Assembly: GCF_013343295.1 (NCBI RefSeq)
Contig: NZ_CP049074.1
Coordinates: forward strand, 62,001-126,000
Source of the DNA: Metallosphaera tengchongensis
GTDB taxonomy: Archaea; Thermoproteota; Thermoprotei_A; Sulfolobales; Sulfolobaceae
Length of the DNA: 64,000 bases
Reading direction: 5' to 3'
Numbering within the stretch: position 1 is the first letter of the stretch; each line of letters begins with the position of its first letter. The notes beneath the pieces are model-generated. The model saw only the letters and a list, made by a program, of their open reading frames with translations. It did no database searches and was not told the origin of the DNA. Both the position numbers and the translations under genes were made by a program. Shown in pieces: positions 57,440 to 64,000 of this stretch.

Positions 57440-57997
57440 TCAACCACCTGAAGAGGGGACCCCAGTAAAAGTGAACCCGATCCTGAACAATTCACCTTGA
57501 CCGTACATTACCCAAATTATAACAATATCGTTGCTGTTGAAGTTATTCACAGATATTGTAAAGGGTTGATTGAACGGTACTGTGTAAACGTGCTCCGACC
57601 TCACCAATAGTCTCCCGTTGAGGTCGTATATGTTCCCAGACGTGAAGCTATAGGCAGGTTTCCCGTTGGGCAGGTAGACCTTAAAGTTAGGTGAGGTAGG
57701 AGGTGTGACTAGTCCAACTGACGTCTCGAAGCTCTGCGGTTCCACGAAAGCAAGGACCGACACGTTCCCAGAGACTCCTGGGTCGTAAACCTCCATCACC
57801 AGGCTACCTGTAGAGGAACTTCCTGATAGGACAGGACCCACGCTTAAGGTAGTCTGGGAAGCTATGTTATTTGCTGTCTGCTCCTCGGAGGATAAGACTA
57901 TCTGGGGGTATAGGTAGGAAACCGTAAAGCCTATAATGACCAGACCTAGGACTAACACCACGCTCACAAGGATTATCTCCTGTACAACGTTCTCCAT
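57440..57997 (-). CDS. Pilin-like secreted protein, first gene of the operon
   Basis: 185 residues. MENVVQEIILVSVVLVLGLVIIGFTVSYLY gives an N-terminal hydrophobic helix of the pilin kind, without an obvious Gly/Ala cut site and with an acidic leader. The beta-domain ends with NDIVIIWVMYGQGELFRIGFTF, which is similar to EIIVVWILTYENGHWYRLGYTY in the divergent protein at 58593, so the two share a module. A plausible pilus subunit or anchor. Three pilin-like genes follow without gaps. Confidence 0.66.
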   Translation of the reverse strand: MENVVQEIILVSVVLVLGLVIIGFTVSYLYPQIVLSSEEQTANNIASQTTLSVGPVLSGSSSTGSLVMEVYDPGVSGNVSVLAFVEPQSFETSVGLVTPPTSPNFKVYLPNGKPAYSFTSGNIYDLNGRLLVRSEHVYTVPFNQPFTISVNNFNSNDIVIIWVMYGQGELFRIGFTFTGVPSSGG

Positions 57998-58592
57998 TTC
58001 CTATTTCAAGAAATACTAATCCTAGCTTCTATATTAAACCTTCGCTAAAAATCACTAAAAATCGGCACGAGTGTTAAGGGATTTTAGGTAAAACACCAAT
58101 ATGGGGAAAAAAGTAAGATAACCAAAAACCTTACTTTATTAAGCTCATTTTAAATATATTATGGTGAATTCACAGCCAGTATGGACTTAGTAATGGACCA
58201 TTTAAGGATAATTTTCGCTGAATTACTCGTGCGTCAGTATAGATTTTGCGTCTGACTGCACTTTTTCATTTTAAAGCCATATGGGTCTTTCCTACCCCTA
58301 CTAATGGGATTTAGTATGAATCGGTTAACAGCAGGCCTTTAGACCGTCTCCTTAAACACCTCTAAAGTCCGCTACCGTGGAAAGCTCAGTAGCTATGGAT
58401 TGAGGACTGACCTTATCCCAGACACAGACGACGAGGTATGCTCTCATCTTATCACGAATCTCAACTACTCTACTTGCATGCTTAAACTACTAGACATTCC
58501 CAGTAACGTCGAAACAAAAGAGTGACAGATGTGGACATCATATCTTAATTCTGAATGAATATTTATATATCACTGTGTTTAAATAATTTTCA
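57998..58592. other. Intergenic region between the pilin-like transcription units
   Basis: Nearly 600 bp with promoters at both ends. On the plus strand 58341-58524 keeps an open frame without a start codon (about 60 codons, including RYRGKLSSYGLRTDLIPDTD and HLITNLNYSTCMLKLLDIPS), probably a gene fragment. The rest shows nothing recognisable. Confidence 0.4.
58562..58570 (+). promoter_or_regulatory. TATA box of the divergent pilin-like gene
   Basis: TTTATATAT lies 23-31 bp before the ATG at 58593, the distance expected for a leaderless transcript. Confidence 0.5.
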
Positions 58593-59957
58593 ATGCCTTC
58601 AGTAGTTACTACGTTCCTAGTGGTCATTGTAGCCCTCATGTTGAGTATAGGAGCTTTCGGTCTTTACGCAACCTATTTCTCAGGCCAAGCGTCATCCCTT
58701 CAACAGCAGAGCTTAATTACTGCTCAAGCTAAGGAGGTCCAGACTTTCGTATCACCAATATCCTTTTCGGGCTTAGCCCCTTCATACACGAGGTTCAATG
58801 TCTCCTTCCTCTTCTGGTACTCAGCCCCTGTGAAGAACGTGTACATTGTGCCGTTCGTGATCAGACCTCTTCCAGGACTAGGGACTTTTCTTTACGCTCC
58901 TCAAGGGGCACAGAACGCAACAGTTTTCGTGAATAGCTCGGGGAAGATACAGGTACCGCCCTCCGTTACCCTGAATACTGTCTACACGGTCCAGGGGAAC
59001 CAACTGTCTAGCCCAAGTGGGTTTAAAGCATACCAAGTTGCACCCACAGGAACTTACCAGGTCAATTCCACGATCTACCCGGGAGAGATCATAGTAGTTT
59101 GGATACTGACCTATGAGAACGGTCATTGGTACAGGCTAGGCTATACCTATGTGAACCCAGCTGACGCAGGTTTGGGACTTTATGTAGTAAGTCAGACTGG
59201 AAATTTTAACGGAAATAGCAAAAAAATAACTAATCCTCCTCATACTTTTACCAGTCAAGGTGGTATCCAAGAGGGGTTCTGGTTTGAACCTATTGCCAAT
59301 ACTTCTATAAATTCTATTATATTTCAGGAAAATTTGACCAGAGTCGGTAATGGTAATAATTATACAATAACTATTTACCAGAATGGATTAAAATTATACT
59401 TTAATGTTTCAACGTCCAGTGGTTCGGCCTCCACAACGAACTCAAGCTTCATAGCGGACTTGAATGTTGGGGAGGAGTACTTCCTTAATTTCTCTTACGG
59501 TTCGCTATTACAATCAGCTGGAAATATTAATGTTACTTTATATAATCAAACTGACAAAATTAATACTAAACTAATAGGGTTTGGTGGTACACATAATGGA
59601 TATAACGTTACAGTGAAGTTCGGAAGTAGCTCTACAACCGATCTTATCTCCCAAGCCTTCCTTACTAGTGAACAGAATAATAACCCCAATACGGTCGCGC
59701 AGTTTTACAATGTATCGACGCAGGTCTGGAAAAACGGTTATTTCTATAACAATACAAACAATCTATACAATATTATAAGTTCACCTTCAAACTCATTATA
59801 TGATATTGTTTACTGGTATTTTGTATATCCCTCCTCTGCCCCTCCAACCACGATTAATGCGATCGTGTGGTACTACCCATCTGGGGGATCGTCCTCAAAT
59901 TCGAACCTAACTACAACATACGTACCTGAGTCGGGTCAGAACACATGGATTATATGA
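58593..59957 (+). CDS. Pilin-like surface protein with a large, lectin-like C-terminal domain
   Basis: 454 residues. MPSVVTTFLVVIVALMLSIGAFGLYATYF is a pilin-like N-terminal helix. Residues 30-195 form the module shared with the 57440-57997 protein (ends EIIVVWILTYENGHWYRLGY). From about residue 205 a new domain begins, IQEGFWFEPIANTSINSIIF then QENLTRVGNGNNYTITIYQN, with the strand pattern of concanavalin/LamG-like lectins (inference). The C-terminal half is A+T-rich and loaded with N-x-S/T sites. It is the only pilin-like gene on this strand and faces away from the operon. It may present the adhesive end of the fibre. Confidence 0.66.
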   Translation: MPSVVTTFLVVIVALMLSIGAFGLYATYFSGQASSLQQQSLITAQAKEVQTFVSPISFSGLAPSYTRFNVSFLFWYSAPVKNVYIVPFVIRPLPGLGTFLYAPQGAQNATVFVNSSGKIQVPPSVTLNTVYTVQGNQLSSPSGFKAYQVAPTGTYQVNSTIYPGEIIVVWILTYENGHWYRLGYTYVNPADAGLGLYVVSQTGNFNGNSKKITNPPHTFTSQGGIQEGFWFEPIANTSINSIIFQENLTRVGNGNNYTITIYQNGLKLYFNVSTSSGSASTTNSSFIADLNVGEEYFLNFSYGSLLQSAGNINVTLYNQTDKINTKLIGFGGTHNGYNVTVKFGSSSTTDLISQAFLTSEQNNNPNTVAQFYNVSTQVWKNGYFYNNTNNLYNIISSPSNSLYDIVYWYFVYPSSAPPTTINAIVWYYPSGGSSSNSNLTTTYVPESGQNTWII

Positions 59958-60038
59958 TAACTGAATAAACTATGTTCAGTGGTGGCTTATCTCCGGTTTC
60001 TTTTTATCAACGCAAGTTTAGCTTTAACTTACTTCAAC

Positions 60039-60072
60039 ATCTGACTTCGTCAGGGCGCTAGAGGGGGAGCTT
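60039..60072 (-). repeat. Degenerate TnpB-element right-end motif (copy 11)
   Basis: ATCTGACTTCGTCAGGGCGC then TAGAGGGGGAGCTT keeps the block order with several changes. A further partial copy, ACTGACTTCGTCCCTGCC, is at 60127-60144. Confidence 0.4.
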
Positions 60073-60565
60073 CTCTCATTATGTAATCTGTCCCTTAAAT
60101 GGAGAGTTGTTTACTTATGCAATTCACTGACTTCGTCCCTGCCATAAACAATAGTCATACACACACCCTACTTCCCCTAGGTGACCACTACGCCCAGGAG
60201 TCTTAAGAACGCTCTTATACGTCGCCATCACGTCCCTTCAGCTATTCCGTGCTAGCCTTACGTTTAGTTCAAACATCTCCTTTAACTTCTTGAGAGTTGC
60301 CCTATACACTTCCTTGACCATGTCCCTTCCGAGTTGACCTCCCCTGATTCAGTCACCCGTGGCCCTTAGCCCTCCCTTACACCTTTGATTTAGGCTGAGC
60401 AGTGGTGGGGATCAGAAAGCTCAGGTAGCCTTAGTTCCAAGCCCACCCTCCTGTTGGCTTCCAGCCACGAGTCGGGGGAGGAGAAGACCATATTACCCAT
60501 CACGTACCTGTTGGACTCTTCTCGTCTTGAAATACCTCGATCCTCTCGTCATCTGAAACTATTCT
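60073..60565. other. Gene-free region of decayed coding sequence
   Basis: Two kinds of remains are visible on the minus strand. Near 60180-60340 frames such as RATLKKLKEMFELNVRLARN occur, interrupted by stops. Near 60385-60520 a frame reads RYVMGNMVFSSPDSWLEANR, then RVGLELRLPELSDPHHCSA, ending in a TAA. The latter could be the tail of an unrecognised gene. Confidence 0.4.
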
Positions 60566-62278
60566 TCAAGCATATCCCTCCCTAGCTCCTCCCAAGTCCT
60601 TTAGAGCACTGACAACTTGGGCGTGTACGAACACTTGAGGGAAGTTCCCCGTGAACTCCCCTGCAGACACGTCAAAGTGCTCCCCCAAGAGTCGCAGCCC
60701 CCCAGAGATCTGGTCGAGCCTCCTCAATATTTTCCTACCCTTCTCTACCTGGCCCATCTTGATGTATACCCTAGCGAGCCAAGCGGTAGTCAGGAGGAAG
60801 GGATGTTTTGCCTCACCCATGAAGTCGGCCCTGTACCTCTTAACGAACCCGTCGACCACTAGGTCTTCCTCCACCTTCCTCAGGGTCTCCAGGAAGGTCT
60901 TGTCATCCACGGAGACGAACCCGTACAAAGGGGCAGTCAGGATTGAGGCGTCGACCTCCCGGCTCTCCGGGTACCTAACGAAGTAGCCCTTAACCCCGTT
61001 CTCCATTACCCACTTCCTTATCTCCTCCCTCCTTTCCCTCCACTCGTCATCGAACCCCATGAACTCGGAGATCTTACCGGCCCTGTCCAAAGCCACCCAC
61101 ATCATTACCTTCGAGTGGACGTAGTGCCTCGGTTCACCCCTGTCCTCCCAGATCCCGGAGTCCTTCATGTCCCAGTTCTCAGCGACCCAGTCAGCTATGT
61201 ATCTGACCCTGTCCCAGTTCTCCTCTAGGAAGACCCTGTCCCCAGTTATCTGGAGGTACTTGTGAAGGGAGGCCATGAAGAATCCCTCAACGTCTAGTTG
61301 GACTTGAGTTGACGCACCGTTCCCGACCCTCACTGGTCTGGACCCCTTGTAACCTGAAAGCCAGGGTATCTTCCTCTCGGGGGGAGGGATGGTACCTTCA
61401 ATGGAGTACAGGGGATAGAAGAAGGGCTTGGAGGTGAAGTTGACCAGGGATAGGAGAAACCTTATGATCGACCTCGCCTCAACTACGTACCCTGCATCGA
61501 GGAGGGACTCAGCTATGATTGAGGAGTCCCTCACCCACGCGAACCTGTAGTCCCAGTTCCTCGAGCTACCAACGACCTCGGGTAGTGAGGTCGTCGGGGA
61601 CGCAATTGACGCCCCTGAGGGAACGTAGATTGAGCCCAAGAGGACCGAGAGGGAGGTCCTGTACAGCTCCCTGAACTCTCCCCCACGCTCCTTCACTACC
61701 CTCCTCCAGTAGTCTAAGGTCTTCGCGAAGGGTCTCTCGAACTCCAGGGAGAGGGTCTTAGCCCTTTCGCTCAGGGCTCCATGTCTGGTGTCGGAGGAGT
61801 AGTTGGCGACCAGGTAGCCCTCGCCCTCAGAGAAGGCCCACGTGACCTCGTCCTCTTGCTTGACCTCCCCTGTGTACTGGTAGAGGAAAGCCACGCAGTC
61901 CCTACCCTTGGGGTTGATCCTCCTCTCCCTGTCCTGGACGGACCTATACAAGCCGTAATGGAAGACTGGGTTGAACACGACACGGAACGGGATCTCGCTT
62001 TTGACCCTCCTTATTATCACCGTCTCCCCCACGGGTAGGAGGTCAGTGACCTCCATCTTTCCCCTCTCGCTTTGAACCGTGGTGGTCAGGACCATAGGGG
62101 TCTCATAACGCTGGTCTAGGTCGTAGGGTGGTTCAGGGAGGATGCTGAACTCTCCACCATGCTCGTCTAACAACTTGGAGAAGACTGACGGTGAGTCAAA
62201 CTTTGGTACTGGGAACCATACAACTGAAGTTTCCTGTAATATGGCTGAGGTAAGTTGGTTAGAGATAAAGGCCAACAT
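60566..62278 (-). CDS. Glucoamylase (GH15 family glucan 1,4-alpha-glucosidase)
   Basis: 570 residues. An N-terminal beta-sandwich (about residues 1-190, VVWFPVPKFDSPSVFSKLLD) is followed by the (alpha/alpha)6 barrel with GSSRNWDYRFAWVRDSSIIA. The acid catalyst Glu lies in MKDSGIWEDRGEPRHYVHSK and the base Glu is probably in LGEHFDVSAGEFTGNFPQVF near the C-terminus. It releases glucose from the ends of glycogen, maltodextrins or related glucans. There is no signal peptide, so it is likely intracellular and acts on stored glycogen, supplying glucose to the glucose dehydrogenase of the ED pathway. Homologues neighbour ED genes in Saccharolobus. The start at 62278 is the best available. Confidence 0.88.
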   Translation of the reverse strand: MLAFISNQLTSAILQETSVVWFPVPKFDSPSVFSKLLDEHGGEFSILPEPPYDLDQRYETPMVLTTTVQSERGKMEVTDLLPVGETVIIRRVKSEIPFRVVFNPVFHYGLYRSVQDRERRINPKGRDCVAFLYQYTGEVKQEDEVTWAFSEGEGYLVANYSSDTRHGALSERAKTLSLEFERPFAKTLDYWRRVVKERGGEFRELYRTSLSVLLGSIYVPSGASIASPTTSLPEVVGSSRNWDYRFAWVRDSSIIAESLLDAGYVVEARSIIRFLLSLVNFTSKPFFYPLYSIEGTIPPPERKIPWLSGYKGSRPVRVGNGASTQVQLDVEGFFMASLHKYLQITGDRVFLEENWDRVRYIADWVAENWDMKDSGIWEDRGEPRHYVHSKVMMWVALDRAGKISEFMGFDDEWRERREEIRKWVMENGVKGYFVRYPESREVDASILTAPLYGFVSVDDKTFLETLRKVEEDLVVDGFVKRYRADFMGEAKHPFLLTTAWLARVYIKMGQVEKGRKILRRLDQISGGLRLLGEHFDVSAGEFTGNFPQVFVHAQVVSALKDLGGAREGYA

Positions 62279-62342
62279 AAGATATAGTTGTTGGGTTGGA
62301 TATAACCATTTGGAAGATAATGAGCATGCGCTGTGCTCTCTT

Positions 62343-62377
62343 GCTGACCTCCTCCCTGCCCTGAAGGGTGAGGCTTT
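62343..62377 (-). repeat. Solo TnpB-element right-end hairpin (copy 12)
   Basis: GCTGACCTCCTCCCTGCCCT then GAAGGGTGAGGCTTT, between the glucoamylase and the 62470 gene, with no tnpB sequence attached. Confidence 0.6.
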
Positions 62378-62469
62378 CGTTAACTGTGACCTGTAAAAGG
62401 AGTCGTACTCTTATTAACTCCCCCTTAAGGGATGGCATCTCTCTAAAGTTACTTGTTATTTCTAAAACT

Positions 62470-63018
62470 CTAGTCTAATGGTTTGGAAGTATAAATCATC
62501 TCTCTGCTCACGTAAACCGCGTTCTCCCTATAAACTCTATCTTTGCCTATAAGACAGAACTCAGGCGATGGTCCCATGGCCAACAGCCTCCTCCATAGGG
62601 ATTGGTCTTTAATACCCAGCCTAGAGTAAAAGTCCTCGTACCTGACTCCCCTAGGTTTAGAGAACCACGTGACCTCGTCCCTCGACGTGACCTTTACATC
62701 CCCTCCCTTGAGCTGAAGGAGAGTCCCCTTTCCCTCCATAGACATGGACGCTATTTCGTCATGCTCCACCCTTATTCTCTGCTCAACTTCCTCAATTAAC
62801 CTGTCCAAAACACTCGAATCGGATATGTAGTACCAGTCCTCATAAATGTCGCCTTCAGGCATCCAAGGGATACCGTAAACCCTATAGGAAGAGGAGAAGT
62901 GTAAACCATTTACCCCAGTTCTTCTCAAGACTTCATGGAACTTCTTCAGACCCTCCTCATACCTCTCTCTACTTGTCTCCGGGCTCCTCCTGTGCCAAAA
63001 GACGTACGCTTCCGTCAT
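62470..63018 (-). CDS. Unrecognised 182-residue protein in an operon with a muconolactone-isomerase-like gene
   Basis: The family is not recognised. The first 100 residues (TEAYVFWHRRSPETSRERYE, then GLKKFHEVLRRTGVNGLHFS, with strands in between) have the look of a dimeric alpha/beta-barrel (ferredoxin-like) domain. The second part has EVTWFSKPRGVRYEDFYSRL and SLWRRLLAMGPSPEFCLIGK. A chlorite-dismutase-like or EthD-like fold is conceivable, but no heme ligand motif is visible. Its ATG overlaps the stop of the preceding gene (4 bp), so it is co-expressed with the isomerase-like protein, also a small ferredoxin-like-fold protein. Confidence 0.6.
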   Translation of the reverse strand: MTEAYVFWHRRSPETSRERYEEGLKKFHEVLRRTGVNGLHFSSSYRVYGIPWMPEGDIYEDWYYISDSSVLDRLIEEVEQRIRVEHDEIASMSMEGKGTLLQLKGGDVKVTSRDEVTWFSKPRGVRYEDFYSRLGIKDQSLWRRLLAMGPSPEFCLIGKDRVYRENAVYVSREMIYTSKPLD

Positions 63019-63326
63019 GTGGCTATTTTCTTAACCAACTCATAAAAGCTTTCATAGGGATGGATCGCGTGGACCTCAATTTCCACAGCGTATCCCATCT
63101 CCTTCACTATGGGTAAGTTCTCCAAAATCTGGTCTATCTCCTCGTGGGACTCAGCGTCCAGGATGGCCACAACCTCCCTCTTCCCTGAGACCTTCCAGAG
63201 GCCCTTAATCTTCCCTTGTTTTACTGCAGGGAGAGCCGCCTCAGCCTCCCTCTGCCAGATCTGCATGAGGTGCCTCTGGGTCAAGGACTCCGGTTGCTTA
63301 ACCTTGAACCATAGTAGGAATAACAT
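63015..63326 (-). CDS. Muconolactone-isomerase-like protein
   Basis: 103 residues matching the muconolactone delta-isomerase family: MLFLLWFKVKQPESLTQRHL at the start, EAALPAVKQGKIKGLWKVSG, and the middle AILDAESHEEIDQILENLPI. True enzymes isomerise muconolactone in the beta-ketoadipate pathway; in Sulfolobales no such pathway is evident here, so it may act on another small molecule. First of two genes with overlapping ends. The promoter is in the A+T-rich stretch at 63330-63365. Confidence 0.72.
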   Translation of the reverse strand: MLFLLWFKVKQPESLTQRHLMQIWQREAEAALPAVKQGKIKGLWKVSGKREVVAILDAESHEEIDQILENLPIVKEMGYAVEIEVHAIHPYESFYELVKKIAT

Positions 63327-63427
63327 AAGATAATACCGAAATTAAAGTTAATAAGTACTCCTTTCAATACACGTCCTCTCAAGCTTGCACTATCCTTGGC
63401 CCAGCATCTCCACCCTTGAGGATACGT

Positions 63428-63461
63428 CACTGAATTCCTCCCGGTCCTAAAGGGTGAGGCT
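63428..63461 (-). repeat. Solo TnpB-element right-end hairpin (copy 13)
   Basis: CACTGAATTCCTCCCGGTCC then TAAAGGGTGAGGCT, diverged in the first block, in the 250-bp gap before the TenA gene. Confidence 0.5.
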
Positions 63462-63577
63462 CTCCTCGTCTAACTTAAGCACTAGAACCACACTAAGACT
63501 TCTCGGGTCCCAACAGCTCTCTTTTTCCTATAACCTGATCCGAAACTCGTTTATATTCCACGGACTGACTCATCTAC

Positions 63578-64000
63578 ATGACAAGACAAGAGAGGTTCTG
63601 GTCTTCAATACAGGACATATTAAGGGGCATCGAGAGTCATCCATTTATTATTGGTCTCACTGATGGCTCCCTCCCCATGGACAGCTTCAAGCATTACATT
63701 ATACAAGATGCCCTCTACCTTAACGAGTTCTCAAAGGTCCTCCTCATGGCCTCCATCAAGGCTGAAACTCAAGAGCAGAGGATGAACTTCATGACCCATG
63801 TTCTTGACGCATCCAAGGTGGAGGAGGGCCTTCACTCCTCCTTTCTAAAAAAGTGGGGGGTTGATCTGAAACTACAGGAAATGTCTCCCGCAAACAAGGC
63901 TTACACTTCCTTCCTACTTAGCGTCGGCTACTCCTCAACTTTCCCAGAGATCCTCTCCGCGGTCCTCCCTTGTTATTGGATTTACATGCACGTAGGTAAA
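63578..64000 (+). CDS. tenA: TenA/thiaminase II family protein, 5' part
   Basis: 141 codons are visible from an ATG at 63578; the gene continues past the window. MTRQERFWSSIQDILRGIES, then HPFIIGLTDGSLPMDSFKHY, then IIQDALYLNEFSKVLLM is the classic TenA start, with the conserved D-x-x-Y-L region. TenA hydrolyses aminopyrimidine breakdown products of thiamine for salvage. In archaea some members may have other roles. The catalytic Cys region (usually near residue 135) falls at PCYWIYMHVG, visible here with its Cys. The start is supported by the family N-terminus. Confidence 0.88.
   Translation, partial: MTRQERFWSSIQDILRGIESHPFIIGLTDGSLPMDSFKHYIIQDALYLNEFSKVLLMASIKAETQEQRMNFMTHVLDASKVEEGLHSSFLKKWGVDLKLQEMSPANKAYTSFLLSVGYSSTFPEILSAVLPCYWIYMHVGK

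Noticed and set aside
53894-59957. Assignment to the UV-inducible (Ups) or archaeal adhesive (Aap) pilus or the bindosome (Bas) operon
   Set aside because: No secretion ATPase or membrane platform gene is present and subunit sizes and order do not fit these loci.
62470-63018. Chlorite dismutase/HemQ identity
   Set aside because: The general size and possible fold fit, but no proximal His motif or other family signature could be recognised.

Overview
The window reads as chromosome from a thermoacidophilic crenarchaeon of the order Sulfolobales. Its moderate G+C content suggests Metallosphaera or a close relative, but that is an inference. The evidence is the set of semi-phosphorylative Entner-Doudoroff (ED) enzymes in their Sulfolobus forms, a 4-hydroxybutyryl-CoA dehydratase (3-hydroxypropionate/4-hydroxybutyrate CO2 fixation cycle), a TreSTUV-type sugar ABC transporter, class III (prepilin-like) signal peptides, leaderless-type promoters and many decayed TnpB-type insertion sequences.

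Layout. 1-4.8 kb: a partial molybdopterin aldehyde oxidoreductase, TnpB relics, an AAA ATPase gene broken by one stop codon under an unusual repeat-rich control region, and an amino-acid permease. 4.9-9.2 kb: an A+T-rich cargo (Rieske protein, Dps-like ferritin, divergent Nramp-family transporter, two truncated genes) bounded by two copies of one insertion sequence; a 9-bp sequence is repeated exactly outside the outer ends. 9.4-26.4 kb: transporters (treSTUV-like operon, MFS, ABC), a thiolase lacking its nucleophilic cysteine with a small zinc-ribbon partner, gluconolactonase, acyl-CoA synthetase, Hsp20 and an ABC1 kinase. 26.4-46 kb: radical SAM protein, glucose dehydrogenase, the kdgA-kdgK-gapN operon, a diiron protein, an NnrS-like membrane protein, an HTH regulator, gluconate dehydratase, glycosyltransferase and peroxiredoxin. 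46.5-53.3 kb: a second diiron protein, an fdhF-DUF1641-fdhD operon and 4-hydroxybutyryl-CoA dehydratase. 53.9-60 kb: five pilin-like secreted surface proteins. 60.5-64 kb: glucoamylase, a two-gene operon with a muconolactone-isomerase-like protein, and the start of a TenA gene.

How the genes fit together. Glucoamylase and the trehalose-type transporter would supply glucose. Glucose dehydrogenase, gluconolactonase, gluconate dehydratase, KDG kinase, KD(P)G aldolase, GapN and the aldehyde oxidoreductase then cover nearly the whole branched ED pathway within 62 kb, although scattered over several transcription units.

The strongest unusual signals are the composite-transposon-like island (4885-9234), thirteen dispersed copies of a hairpin that also lies at the 3' ends of the TnpB relics, the pilin-like locus with recurring modules and A+T-rich distal domains, the doubly repeated control region at 3021-3100, and the thiolase with Ser in place of Cys. 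All homology statements come from recognising motifs by eye; no search was run.
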